A DNA stretch of 64,000 nucleotides from Leucobacter chromiisoli (lineage in GTDB: Bacteria; Actinomycetota; Actinomycetes; Actinomycetales; Microbacteriaceae), in contig NZ_JAEHOH010000009.1 in assembly GCF_016522505.1 (NCBI RefSeq), positions 1 to 64,000 on the forward strand. Direction: 5' to 3'. The translations under genes and the position numbers were made by a program. Below the pieces are notes generated by a model that had not been told where the DNA came from, made no database searches, and worked only from the letters and a program-made list of their open reading frames with translations. This document shows, in pieces, positions 51,704-60,498 of this stretch (within the stretch, counting starts at the first letter, position 1; every line of letters begins with the position of its first letter).

Positions 51704-52476
51704 CGACGAACGTGCTGGATGCGTTCCGGCTGGAGGGGCAGACGGCTCTCGTCACGGGGGCGAGTCGAGGCCTGGGGCTCGCCATGGCGCGGGCGCTCGG
51801 GGAGCTCGGCGCGACCGTCGTTCTGACGGCGCGCACTGGCCCGGCTGCTGAAGCCGCTGCCGCGCTTCTCGTGGCCGAAGGGATCGATGCGCACGGTCGA
51901 GTGCTGGAGGTGAGCGACCGGGATGATGTCGACCGCTGCGTGACGGACATCGAGGCCACCGTCGGCTATGTCGACGTGCTCGTCAACAACGCGGGCGTCT
52001 CGATCGGCAACGAAGCCTTCGACGTCACCGATGAGGAGTGGCGGACCGTGTTCGGCACGAACGTCGATGGGGTCTGGCACTGCAGCCGGCGAATCGCCCA
52101 CTCCATGCGTGACCAGGGCATCCGTGGCCGGATCGTGAACATGGGGTCGATCTCGGCGGAGATCGTGAACCGACCTCGGTGGCAGGCCGGTTACCTCGCT
52201 TCGAAAGCCGCCGTGCACCAACTCACCCGAGGACTGGCGGTCGAATGGGCGCCGCACGGCCTTCGTGTGAACGCGATCGCCCCCGGTTACTTCCTCACCG
52301 AGATGAGCCCCGTCGACCAACCGGAGTACTACGAGCACTGCATCGCTCCTACTCCGCTCAAGCGATGGGGAGAGCCCGTGGAGCTCGGCCCGGTCGTCGC
52401 GCTGCTCAGCAGTGAGGCGTCCGCGTTCATGACAGGTTCCGTCGTCACCATCGACGGTGGCTACACGCTGTTCTGA
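51697..52476 (+). CDS. Short-chain dehydrogenase/reductase 2
   Basis: A 259-residue classical SDR. Glycine motif TGASRGLGLAMA at about 20-31, NNAG near residue 96, catalytic YLASK. Ending VVTIDGGYTLF matches 2-deoxy-D-gluconate/KduD-like dehydrogenases. It overlaps the amidohydrolase end by 7 bp with GGAGGA upstream. With SDR 1 and the zinc enzyme, the operon has three alcohol dehydrogenases. Confidence 0.9.
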   Translation: MVTTNVLDAFRLEGQTALVTGASRGLGLAMARALGELGATVVLTARTGPAAEAAAALLVAEGIDAHGRVLEVSDRDDVDRCVTDIEATVGYVDVLVNNAGVSIGNEAFDVTDEEWRTVFGTNVDGVWHCSRRIAHSMRDQGIRGRIVNMGSISAEIVNRPRWQAGYLASKAAVHQLTRGLAVEWAPHGLRVNAIAPGYFLTEMSPVDQPEYYEHCIAPTPLKRWGEPVELGPVVALLSSEASAFMTGSVVTIDGGYTLF

Positions 52477-52485
52477 GGAGACGAC

Positions 52486-53523
52486 ATGCTCACGATGAAT
52501 GCGGCGCGGTATCACGGTCGGCGCGATATCCGCATCGAAAGGGTCCCGGTCCCGGAGCCCGCACAGGGCCAAGTCCGTCTCCGTGTCGCGTACAACGGCA
52601 TATGCGGGTCCGATCTCCATGAGTACTACGACGGTCCCATCTTCATGCCGGCGCAGGCGCATCCGCTCACCGGTCACCACCTCCCGGCGATCCTCGGACA
52701 CGAGTTCTCCGGAGTCGTCGACAAGATCGGACCGGGCTGCCCGGACGGAACCCCTGACGTCGGTCGACTGGTCGCCGTCAATCCGGTGCTGTCGTGCGGG
52801 GAGTGCGACCACTGCCGCTCTCATGAGGAGAATCGCTGTCGCGATGTCGCGATACTCGGAAACGCCGGTGGGCACGGCGGCCTCGCGGAGTACGTGATCA
52901 TCACCGCGGACCAGTTGATCCCGGTGCCGGACGGGGTGAGCGCGGAGGAGGCGGCGGTCGCCGAACCCTTGGCGGTGGCCGTCCACGGGGTGTCCAAGCT
53001 CTCATTGGCACCGGTTTCTACCGCGCTGGTGATCGGAGGCGGTCCCGTAGGTCTCGGATCGGCGATGGCGCTTCGCTCGGCCGGAGCCGAGACCATCCAC
53101 GTCGCTGAGCTTTCCGAGCGGCGACGCGAGTTGGTGGAGAGCCTCGGCTTCGACCTGCATGCCGACGGCGCAGGACAGGAGTACGACGTCGTGGTCGACT
53201 GCGCTGGCGCTCCGGCGACCCTAGCCATGGCTCTCGGCAGTCTGAGAGCCGGCGGACAGATCCTCGTCGTGGCGATGGCGGCGAGCGACATCCCCCTGTC
53301 GATCACCGGTCTCAACGTGAAAGAGGCCACGCTGCAGGGGACCCACCTCTATTCGACGGCCGATTTCCGAGTCGTACTGGAACGCTTCGCGGCCGGCGAG
53401 TACTCCGTTGATGGATGGGTCGAGACCGTGCCGCTGCGCGATCTCATCGACGAAGGATACGAGGCTCTGCGAGCCGGAGACCGGGTCAAAGTTCTGATCG
53501 ACCCCCACGAAGGAGAGAAATGA
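52486..53523 (+). CDS. Zinc-dependent alcohol/polyol dehydrogenase (butanediol/threonine DH type)
   Basis: A 345-residue medium-chain dehydrogenase. Catalytic zinc ligands lie in GICGSDLHEY (Cys) and ILGHEFSG (His, Glu), the structural zinc loop is CGECDHCRSHEENRC, and the cofactor fold is VIGGGPVGLGSAMA. The N-terminal part DGPIFMPAQAHPLTGHHLP is typical for (R,R)-butanediol dehydrogenase and related polyol enzymes. GAGGAGACGAC precedes the ATG. It probably oxidises a vicinal diol or polyol in the pathway. Confidence 0.9.
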   Translation: MLTMNAARYHGRRDIRIERVPVPEPAQGQVRLRVAYNGICGSDLHEYYDGPIFMPAQAHPLTGHHLPAILGHEFSGVVDKIGPGCPDGTPDVGRLVAVNPVLSCGECDHCRSHEENRCRDVAILGNAGGHGGLAEYVIITADQLIPVPDGVSAEEAAVAEPLAVAVHGVSKLSLAPVSTALVIGGGPVGLGSAMALRSAGAETIHVAELSERRRELVESLGFDLHADGAGQEYDVVVDCAGAPATLAMALGSLRAGGQILVVAMAASDIPLSITGLNVKEATLQGTHLYSTADFRVVLERFAAGEYSVDGWVETVPLRDLIDEGYEALRAGDRVKVLIDPHEGEK

Positions 53524-54422
53524 CTGAAATGCTACTCGGTGTCAACAACTGCTTCGCGGTGAAGAGGTGGGCGTCTCCTGACGCATGGCTGCGCGTCATC
53601 CGGGAGGATCTGGACCTGTCGCACTGCCAGTTCAGCCTCGATCTCCTTCCCCCAGGATTCGACCTGCCGTTCGCGCTGCGATATGCCGAGCACGTTCGCA
53701 CCGTGGCCGAACAGTGGGAGGTGACCATCCACAGCACCTTCACCGGTCTCGGCGCATATGGTGCGAGCCTGCTGATGGCCGATGAGCGCGAGGACCGCGA
53801 GCAGGCGGAACGCTGGTATCGCGGAGTCATCGACCTCACCGCCGCCATGGGTGCGACGATGACCGGTGGTCATATCGGCGCCGCTACCGTGCCGGCCTGG
53901 CAGAACGCGGGTGAGCGGCGCGAGCGGCGCCGGCAGATGATCGACGCGATGCACCGCCTGGCGGAGTACGCCGATGAGCGCGGACTCGTCGGGCTGACGT
54001 TCGAGAACCTCGCCGTCGAACGGGAGTACGGGCACACGATCGAGGAAGCGCAGCAGTTGGAGGAGGCGCTCGCGGGGACCGCTGTCCCATGGGTGCTCTG
54101 CTTAGATCTCGGACACCCCGCGGCGCTCACCACCGGTACCGGTAGCGACGACCCCACGAACTGGCTGCGCTCGGCTTGGCGGCACCAGCCGCTCCTCCAA
54201 CTGCAGCAGTCGCCTCGCGGGGCGGACCTCCACGGACCCTTCACCGCATCTACGAATGCCGAGGGGATCGTGCAGCGCGAGCCGGTCTTGACCGCGCTCG
54301 ATCAGGCTGAGTGGCAGTCGCCCGTCCACGCCTTTCTCGAAGTCATCCCCGCGCATGAAGCCGACGACCAGGTGGTGCTCGCCGACCTCGTTCACAGTGT
54401 CCGCTACTGGCGGGGCGCATGA
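53520..54422 (+). CDS. Sugar-phosphate isomerase/epimerase (TIM barrel, AP-endonuclease-2 superfamily)
   Basis: A 300-residue TIM-barrel enzyme. Likely metal ligands are the Glu in LTFENLA, Asp/His in CLDLGHPAAL, the His in ADLHGPF and the Glu in FLEVIPAHE, which follow the E-D-H-E pattern of xylose-isomerase-like epimerases. Such enzymes (for example EryC-type) interconvert tetrulose or ketose phosphates. The ATG overlaps the stop of the dehydrogenase (ATGA). It is the last structural gene before deoR. Confidence 0.8.
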   Translation: MTEMLLGVNNCFAVKRWASPDAWLRVIREDLDLSHCQFSLDLLPPGFDLPFALRYAEHVRTVAEQWEVTIHSTFTGLGAYGASLLMADEREDREQAERWYRGVIDLTAAMGATMTGGHIGAATVPAWQNAGERRERRRQMIDAMHRLAEYADERGLVGLTFENLAVEREYGHTIEEAQQLEEALAGTAVPWVLCLDLGHPAALTTGTGSDDPTNWLRSAWRHQPLLQLQQSPRGADLHGPFTASTNAEGIVQREPVLTALDQAEWQSPVHAFLEVIPAHEADDQVVLADLVHSVRYWRGA

Positions 54423-54509
54423 GCATCGCAGACGGTGGTCGTCGGAGACTCCCCGGCACCGGCTCCCGATCACACGCAGCGGCCGCTATGTGAGAGGGGT
54501 GTGAGGGAA

Positions 54510-54540
54510 TGTGGGAAAGTAACAGTGAGGATCTAGGCTC
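54510..54540 (+). promoter_or_regulatory. Promoter/operator element 2, upstream of deoR
   Basis: The second copy of the 31-bp element of 36212-36242, with four substitutions. TAGGCT (54534-54539) is the -10 box and the ATG of deoR is 7 nt further, without a ribosome binding site. The shared GAAAGTAACAGTGAGG core fits a DeoR operator, so DeoR would repress its own gene and the kinase operon. Confidence 0.65.
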
Positions 54541-54546
54541 GACGAC

Positions 54547-55329
54547 ATGAATGCGAACACGCGGAGATCATTGATCGAGGAGATGATTGCTCAGCAGGGC
54601 GAGGTCTCCCTGGTCGACCTCGCCGAGAAGTTCGGTGTCTCCGAGATGACCGTTCGCCGCGATCTCGACGTGCTCGAGGAAGACGGAGTGCTCCGCAAAG
54701 TCATGGGCGGAGCGATCTTCATCGGGGGGAAATCCACCGAGCCCTCCTTTCACGCACGCGCCGCAGCTGCGGCCGAGGAGAAACACCATCTTGCCGAGAT
54801 CGCTGTCGGCCTGTTGAAGCCACGGCAAACCGTGATCCTCGACAGCGGCAGCACAGTGCTCGCCGTGGCCAGAGAGATCAAAGGGAAAGGGCTCGGGTTG
54901 ACGGTCGTGACGCCGAGCGTGCTCGCCGCTGTAGAGCTTGCAGACGAGCCCGACACCACGGTTCTCGTTACGGGTGGTCGCTTGCGGCCGGGGGAGCTGT
55001 CTCTGATCGGTTCGGAGGCGGAGGACGCGTTCCTGCGTTACAACTGCGACGTCTACTTCATGGGAGTTGCGGGGGTCGACGCTGTTCGAGGTGCTTCGGA
55101 ATACCATCGTGAAGAAGGTGCGGTGAAGCGGTACGCCGCACGTTCTGCGGACCGGGTGATCGCGGTGGTGGATCAGAGCAAGCTCGGGAGGGTGCAGCTG
55201 ATCAACGTGGTCGATGCTGCAGATATCGACGCGGTGGTGACGGATGCGCCCGAGGACCATCCGACGGTGATGCAGCTGCGAGAGTCCGGGGTCGTCGTTC
55301 ACCGCACAGCTGCTCCCGGCGAAAAGTAA
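54547..55329 (+). CDS. DeoR-family sugar-responsive repressor
   Basis: A 260-residue regulator. The N-terminal helix-turn-helix contains VSLVDLAEKFGVSEMTVRRDLDVLEEDGVLRK; the C-terminal sensor domain has ILDSGSTVLAVAREI and VTGGRLRPGELSLIG, typical of DeoR sensors that bind phosphorylated sugars. It is probably the local repressor of the catabolic operon, relieved by a sugar phosphate made by the FGGY kinase. It appears to be leaderless. Confidence 0.93.
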   Translation: MNANTRRSLIEEMIAQQGEVSLVDLAEKFGVSEMTVRRDLDVLEEDGVLRKVMGGAIFIGGKSTEPSFHARAAAAAEEKHHLAEIAVGLLKPRQTVILDSGSTVLAVAREIKGKGLGLTVVTPSVLAAVELADEPDTTVLVTGGRLRPGELSLIGSEAEDAFLRYNCDVYFMGVAGVDAVRGASEYHREEGAVKRYAARSADRVIAVVDQSKLGRVQLINVVDAADIDAVVTDAPEDHPTVMQLRESGVVVHRTAAPGEK

Positions 55330-55437
55330 AGGGATCGGCCTGGTCAGGAAGGAGCGGCGGTCGAGGCTCCTTCTACCGTTCGGGGCAGCTCGGCGCAAGG
55401 GGGTGCACGGAAAACGCAGGGTGAATAGCCTCGAAGC

Positions 55438-55599
55438 ATGAACGCTCTATTCCCGATCATTCTCATCATCGCCATCGTCATCGCGATCGTGGGCGGCCTC
55501 GTCAAAGCGGTCAACTTCCTGCTCTGGGTGGGCATCGCTCTCGCGATCATCGCGATCATCGGTTGGCTGCTGCGATCCATCGCTGGGAGGCGAGGATAG
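55438..55599 (+). CDS. 53-residue membrane peptide
   Basis: A small gene below common length limits. ATG 55438, product starting MNALFPIILIIAIVIAIVGG, a second hydrophobic half ending in IIGWLLRSIAGRRG. Two hydrophobic helices, basic C-terminus, strongly G/C-ending codons. TAGCCT lies 6 nt before the ATG (55426-55431), a leaderless-type -10, and a strong terminator follows. It resembles short phage-shock/DUF-type hydrophobic peptides of actinobacteria; no function is known to me. Confidence 0.65.
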   Translation: MNALFPIILIIAIVIAIVGGLVKAVNFLLWVGIALAIIAIIGWLLRSIAGRRG

Positions 55600-55631
55600 C
55601 GCAATGACCGCGCGCAGTCAGTTGCGCCCCG

Positions 55632-55672
55632 CGGCGCGGGTGCCCGGCCAGAGCCGGCACCCGCGCCGTTTT
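55632..55672 (+). terminator. Rho-independent terminator
   Basis: CGGCGCGGGTGCC (55632-55644) pairs with GGCACCCGCGCCG (55656-55668), a perfect 13-bp stem, followed by TTTT. It ends the small membrane-peptide transcript, 32 nt after its stop. Confidence 0.85.
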
Positions 55673-55830
55673 GCGTGGGAGGGACCATTGGCTTCGCCCG
55701 GTGGCAGAGACCTCCGAGACCTGCGGCACACCGATGACCGGCCGCGCAACCCCTGGAGGTCGCGCGAAGGCGCCGAGTAGATTCACTTGCCACCGCGTGT
55801 GAGCGAGGAGCCGCGTGGGAGCGAGGAGCG

Positions 55831-56904
55831 ATGACGAGGATAGAGAACCTGCGAGGCGCCGTGGCGCGCACGGGTCGCCAAGTGGGAAACCCGTCGCGTC
55901 TGGTGCTCGCGGTCAAGACCGCGGCCGCGGCCGCGATCGCGTGGTACTTCGCTCCCTATGTGCCGCTCGCCGAGTCGGAGTACTCCTATTATGCGCCGCT
56001 GGGCGTGCTCGTGAGCATGTACTCCACGGTCGTCGACTCGGTGCGGACGGGTCTGCAGACGCTGTTGGGTCTCGGCGCGGGCATCGTGCTCGGGCTCGGG
56101 GCCCTGACCTTCGTCACGTTGGGGGTTCCCGCGATCGTGTCCATGGCGCTGCTCGTCGCCGGCGGCGTGGCGCTCGGGGGATTGCAGATATTCGGGGCGG
56201 GGCGGGACTGGATCGCGCTCGCCGGAATCATGGTGCTGCTGCTGGGTGGTCGGAATGCGGACGACTTCTCGTTCTCCTACCTCGCAACCATGGGCTTCGG
56301 GGTGCTCGTCGGGCTCATCGTGCAGCTGCTCGCGGTGCCGCCGCTGTATCTGAGCGAGGCCCGCACGCGGCTCTCCGATCTGCGGCGTGCGCTGGGCGAC
56401 TGCCTCGAGGAGACCGCGACGGCGGTGGAGGACGGCCGTCGCGACAGCGGTGCGCTGCAGGAGGCGATCGACAGTCTGACCGGCACGGCCACCGCCGCAT
56501 CGGAGGAGATCAGGCAGGCGCAACGGAGTCGACGGGTGAACCCCCGCGCACGCCGGCGAGGCCACGAGAACGAGGACATCGACGCGCAGTTCCGCTCGCT
56601 CGACCATGTCGTGTTCTTCGTTCGCGCCCTCTCAGACCTCATCGAGCAGCGCACCCCGGATCAGGTGCCCGCCGCCGCGAAGCAGGGCGGAGAGCGTCTC
56701 GCGGAAGCGATACGTCAGTGCGGCGCACTCCTGTCGATGCCCGTCGACGCAGAGGATCGCGAGACGCAGGTGACGCGCACGCGGCAGGCGCTCCGACTGT
56801 ACCTCCACGGTTTCGAAACCGAGGGGCGAGCGGATCCATCCGCCTTCGCGGACGAGATGGCGGCGGGGGTGTGCCTGCGACGCATCATCGAGGAGCTCGA
56901 ATAG
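55831..56904 (+). CDS. FUSC/aromatic-exporter-like membrane protein
   Basis: A 357-residue protein. Residues 24-175 have about six hydrophobic helices, with SYYAPLGVLVSMYSTVVDSVRTGLQTLLGLGAG as the conserved FUSC-like block; residues 180-357 form a charged, helical cytoplasmic part. FUSC/ArAE proteins are putative exporters of aromatic acids or other toxic molecules. Monocistronic, bounded upstream by a terminator. GAGCGAGGAGC-like sequence precedes the ATG. Confidence 0.75.
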   Translation: MTRIENLRGAVARTGRQVGNPSRLVLAVKTAAAAAIAWYFAPYVPLAESEYSYYAPLGVLVSMYSTVVDSVRTGLQTLLGLGAGIVLGLGALTFVTLGVPAIVSMALLVAGGVALGGLQIFGAGRDWIALAGIMVLLLGGRNADDFSFSYLATMGFGVLVGLIVQLLAVPPLYLSEARTRLSDLRRALGDCLEETATAVEDGRRDSGALQEAIDSLTGTATAASEEIRQAQRSRRVNPRARRRGHENEDIDAQFRSLDHVVFFVRALSDLIEQRTPDQVPAAAKQGGERLAEAIRQCGALLSMPVDAEDRETQVTRTRQALRLYLHGFETEGRADPSAFADEMAAGVCLRRIIEELE

Positions 56905-57045
56905 GGGCGGGTTCGAAAGATCCGCCTCCGGAGTGGGATGAGATCGACGGCGGTGGGCGGCATCCCCGCGTCCGCCGCGGCTTGCGCAGGCCCTCCTGTT
57001 TCTGGGAGTGTGGGAGAAAGCCGGACGACGGAGACGGGAGCCGCC

Positions 57046-58038
57046 GTGAGCACAGCAGCACGTATCGAGGTCGCGGGGCTTTCCAAGAGCTTCGGCACCG
57101 TGCAGGCGGTGCAGGATCTCGGCTTCGTCGCCGAGCCCGGTCGCGTCACCGGCTTCCTTGGCCCGAACGGCTCGGGTAAGACGACGACGCTGTCGATGCT
57201 TCTGGGGCTGGTGCGACCCGACAGCGGCACCGCGACGATCGGCGGTGTTCCCTACGCGGACCTCGAGAGACCCGCCATCACGGTCGGTTCGTCCCTCTCG
57301 GCGAACTTCCATCCCGCGCACACCGGGAGGGCCCACCTCGACATCATGCGGCGAGGGATCGGGGTGTCGAAGCAGAGGGTCGACGAGGTGCTCGAGCTCG
57401 TGGGGATCGCCGACGCGGCCGACCGCAAGACCGGTGGCTACTCGCTCGGCATGCGGCAGCGTCTCGCGCTCGCGGCAGCGCTGCTCGGTGAGCCGCAGGT
57501 GATCCTGCTCGATGAGCCGATCAACGGGCTGGATCCCGAGGGGATCCGCTGGATCCGCATGTTCCTGCGGCACCTGGCGAGTGAGGGCCGCACCGTACTG
57601 CTCTCGTCGCACCTGCTCAGCGAGGTGCAGCAGACCGTCGACGACGTGATCGTGATCCGGCAGGGCCGGCTCGCCTTCGCCGGCACTCTCGAGGGGCTCC
57701 GCGGCGGCGAGGAACGCGCGGTGCTGGTCGCCGCCCCGGATCGCCAGGGGCTCGCGCGGGCGCTGCAGGCCGTCGGAGCAGAGGTGCACGGCCTGAGGGG
57801 CGAGACCATGCGTGTCACGGGGGCGGACGCCGAGCGCGTCGGCCTCGTGGCGCTCCAGGCCGGGATCCCGCTCACGCATCTCAGCGTCGAGGAGAGCGGG
57901 CTCGAGGAGAGCTTCCTCGAGCTCATCGACGGGGCGAGGGAGCCGGATCCTCGCGGGCTCGCCGACGGCATACCGCCGGGTGCGGTTCAGGATCCCGGTC
58001 CGGATGCCGCTTCCGCGACGGAAGGGGGTGCGCGATGA
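57046..58038 (+). CDS. ABC-2-type exporter, ATPase
   Basis: A 330-residue ATPase. Walker A GPNGSGKTT, signature YSLGMRQRLALAAALLG, Walker B VILLDEPINGLDPEG, H-loop LLSSHLLSEV. The CcmA/NatA style and the partner permease gene mark it as an exporter (antibiotic or lipid type). GTG 57046 follows GGGAG at 6 nt, preferred over the frame beginning at 56938. It overlaps the permease by 4 bp. Confidence 0.9.
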   Translation: MSTAARIEVAGLSKSFGTVQAVQDLGFVAEPGRVTGFLGPNGSGKTTTLSMLLGLVRPDSGTATIGGVPYADLERPAITVGSSLSANFHPAHTGRAHLDIMRRGIGVSKQRVDEVLELVGIADAADRKTGGYSLGMRQRLALAAALLGEPQVILLDEPINGLDPEGIRWIRMFLRHLASEGRTVLLSSHLLSEVQQTVDDVIVIRQGRLAFAGTLEGLRGGEERAVLVAAPDRQGLARALQAVGAEVHGLRGETMRVTGADAERVGLVALQAGIPLTHLSVEESGLEESFLELIDGAREPDPRGLADGIPPGAVQDPGPDAASATEGGAR

Positions 58039-58865
58039 GCCGTTTCGGACGGACCCTGTCGGCGGAGTTCCGCAAGGTCACCGCGACGAAGATCTGGTGG
58101 ATCCTCGCCGTCGTCCTCGCGGCGTACTCGGCCATGATGGCCGTGACCTTCGCCTTCCTGTTCGGCACGATGTCGGATCAGCTGGGCGAGGGCGTGCCGC
58201 TTCCCTCGGGCCAGGAGACCGCGAACATGGTCTACGCCTCGGTGGCGACCTTCGGATACGTCGTCCCGCTGCTGGTGGGGTCGCTCTTCGCGACCGGGGA
58301 GATCCGGCATCACATCCTCGGCCTCGCCTTCATCGCGGAGCCGAAGCGGGGCATCGTGCTGCTCAGCAAGACTCTCGTGCTGCTCGGCGTCGGAGCGCTG
58401 CTGGGCATCGCAGGGCTCATCGGGGCGGTACCCTCGGGCGCCGCGGTGATCGGTGCGACCGGTGGCGAGCCGATGCTCGGAACCACCGATACCTGGTCAC
58501 TGATCACGCGCGTCGTCGCGGTGATCGCCGTGTGGGCCGTCATCGGGTTCGGCATCGGCCTGATCGTGCGCAACCAGGCATTCGCCATCGTCCTGGCCCT
58601 CGTGTTCACCCAGTTCCTCGAACCGGTGCTGCGCGCCGGCGCCCAGTTCTGGGACTGGAGCGCGAACATCGCCCGCTTCTTCCCCGGGGCCGCCACCGAC
58701 GCATTCGTCGGCTCGAGCGCGATGAGCCTCGCCGCGGGCGACATGTCTGCGGCGGGCGGGGCGGATCCTCTCAGCTGGTGGCAGGGGCTTCTCGTGCTTC
58801 TCGTGTACGTGGTCGTGACCATCGCGGCGGGTTGGTGGCTTCGCTGGAGGCGAGACGTCGAGTAG
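58035..58865 (+). CDS. ABC-2-type exporter, permease
   Basis: A 276-residue membrane protein with about six helices (first at 21-43). The N-terminal SAEFRKVTATKIWWIL motif and the overall layout match ABC-2 permeases of actinobacterial self-resistance exporters. It is coupled to its ATPase through ATGA. The substrate is unknown. Confidence 0.88.
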   Translation: MSRFGRTLSAEFRKVTATKIWWILAVVLAAYSAMMAVTFAFLFGTMSDQLGEGVPLPSGQETANMVYASVATFGYVVPLLVGSLFATGEIRHHILGLAFIAEPKRGIVLLSKTLVLLGVGALLGIAGLIGAVPSGAAVIGATGGEPMLGTTDTWSLITRVVAVIAVWAVIGFGIGLIVRNQAFAIVLALVFTQFLEPVLRAGAQFWDWSANIARFFPGAATDAFVGSSAMSLAAGDMSAAGGADPLSWWQGLLVLLVYVVVTIAAGWWLRWRRDVE

Positions 58866-58867
58866 AC

Positions 58868-59108
58868 CTATGGTTCGGGGCGCCGCGGGGCGCGGGACTG
58901 CGTGCGCGCGCGGATCCGGGTAGCGGCGTCAAGCTCGCGGGCGAACCTACCGTGATCGCCGAGCTCATCATCGGGACCGGGATCCTCGAAGAGCGGGAGC
59001 CAGCGCTCGATCCTCGTGGTCTGAGCGACGTTATCGACCTCGGGATGCGCGATCGGGGCCAGGTTCATCATCGGCGATGCCGCCGAGGGCGAGACCGGCA
59101 GCGATCAT
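58868..59108 (-). pseudogene. Possible frameshifted small gene after tetR
   Basis: An ATG at 59108 overlaps the stop of the TetR gene (ATGA) and begins MIAAGLALGGIADDE, but the frame stops at about 59031. A different frame from 59071 gives IAHPEVDNVAQTTRIERWL and LFEDPGPDDELGDHGRFARE with strongly G/C-ending codons. Joined by one frame change they would make a short protein of about 80 residues. It may be a broken gene or a sequence error; a chance explanation remains possible. Confidence 0.35.
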
Positions 59109-59728
59109 GGTCCCACCGGGCTGGCGGGCGCGGTCAGTCGCTCGATCCAGCCCTTGGCGAGCCGCGCTCCCTCGGCCGGATCGGACACCCCGCTCGAACC
59201 GGCGATCAGATGGTGGATCGCATACCCGTCGACCAGCGCGACGATCTCGGCCGCGATCTCATCCACCGGGAGTGCCGGATCCATCGCGTCCCTCTCCTGA
59301 CATCTTCGTATGGCTCGGGCAATGGTCCGTCGCCAATTCGCGAGATAGCTCGCGACCTCCTCACGAATACCGGCGTCATTGGTCGACTTCGCGTAGAAGT
59401 CGAGGAAGATGCTGATGGAGGCGACCCCCTGCGGGGGGAACGGCAGCCCCCGCTCCACCAGCAGTTGCAGCGCGCGCCGCGGATCTTCGCCGTGCTGCTC
59501 GTGGATCTGCCGGAAGAAGTCTCCCTCGATCTCGGCGGCTCGGCGGAGCGTGCCGAGCAGCAGCTCCTCGCGACTGGGGAAGTAGTAGGTCAGCGAGCCC
59601 GTGGAGCAGCCGGCCTCGGATGCGACGGTGCGATTGGTGATCTCGCTCAACCCCTGACGGGCGATCAGACGCAGTACGGCGTCTGCGAGTTCTCTTCGCT
59701 TCTCCGCGTGATCCACTATTTTCGGCAT
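59105..59728 (-). CDS. TetR-family regulator
   Basis: A 207-residue regulator. DNA-binding region: VLRLIARQGLSEITNRTVASEAGCSTGSLTYYFPSREELLL, the TetR helix-turn-helix. It follows the acyl-CoA-ligase/transporter operon on the same strand (23 nt after the ATPase stop) and may control it. TATCAT lies 11 nt before the ATG with no ribosome binding site, so a very short leader is likely. Confidence 0.9.
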   Translation of the reverse strand: MPKIVDHAEKRRELADAVLRLIARQGLSEITNRTVASEAGCSTGSLTYYFPSREELLLGTLRRAAEIEGDFFRQIHEQHGEDPRRALQLLVERGLPFPPQGVASISIFLDFYAKSTNDAGIREEVASYLANWRRTIARAIRRCQERDAMDPALPVDEIAAEIVALVDGYAIHHLIAGSSGVSDPAEGARLAKGWIERLTAPASPVGP

Positions 59729-59751
59729 GAGAACTCAATGATATTCGCTCG

Positions 59752-60498
59752 TCACAAGCCCACAAACTCCCGCGTCCGCTGCAGGAGCGGCGCATCGATC
59801 ACCTGCGCCGGAGGCCCCGACTCGACCACGTTCCCCTCCGAGAGGAAGTGGACCGTGTCGGCGATCCGCCGGGCGAAGCCGAGCTCGTGCGTCACGACGA
59901 GCATCGCGACGTTCTCCTCTTCGGCAATGCTGACGATCACCTCCAGCACACCGTCCACCAGCTGAGGGTCGAGAGCCGAGGTGACCTCGTCCAGGAGGAG
60001 CAACTGGGGTCGGGTCATGAGCGCGCGGGCGAGCGCCGCACGCTGCTGCTGGCCTCCGGAGAGCTCCGCCGGACGGCTGTCGACCTTCGCGCTGAGCCCG
60101 ACTCGTTCGAGCAGGTCGTGCGCTCGCTCCACCGCCTGCTCGCGCGGCACCTTCTGCACGTGCACCGGAGCCTCGATGAGGTTCGCGAGTACCGTCATGT
60201 GCGGGAAGAGATTGTAGGACTGGAAGACGACGCCGAGCCCCGCCCGCACCTGCAGCAGGTTTCGGCGGATGTCACGGACGCTGCGCCCCTCGCCGACCGG
60301 GGTGCCGAGGGTCTCCACCGACCCCGAATCGGGAAACTCGAGACCGGCCGCCATCCGTAGCAGCGTGCTCTTCCCCGAGCCGCTCGGCCCGATCAGCGCC
60401 ACCCGCTCATTGGCCTTCACGCTCAACGAGACCGCCTGGAGCACCTCGGTGGAACCGAACGCCTTGCGGACTCCCGCGAACCTCAGGACCTCGTTCAT
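59752..60498 (-). CDS. Polar amino-acid-type ABC importer, ATPase
   Basis: A 248-residue GlnQ-type ATPase. Walker A GPSGSGKST, Q-loop VFQSYNLFPHMTV, signature LSGGQQQRAALARAL, Walker B LLLLDEVTSALDPQL, H-loop VVTHE. The ATG at 60498 follows GGAG at 8 nt; 4-bp overlap with the permease gene. It energises the two following permeases. Confidence 0.93.
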   Translation of the reverse strand: MNEVLRFAGVRKAFGSTEVLQAVSLSVKANERVALIGPSGSGKSTLLRMAAGLEFPDSGSVETLGTPVGEGRSVRDIRRNLLQVRAGLGVVFQSYNLFPHMTVLANLIEAPVHVQKVPREQAVERAHDLLERVGLSAKVDSRPAELSGGQQQRAALARALMTRPQLLLLDEVTSALDPQLVDGVLEVIVSIAEEENVAMLVVTHELGFARRIADTVHFLSEGNVVESGPPAQVIDAPLLQRTREFVGL

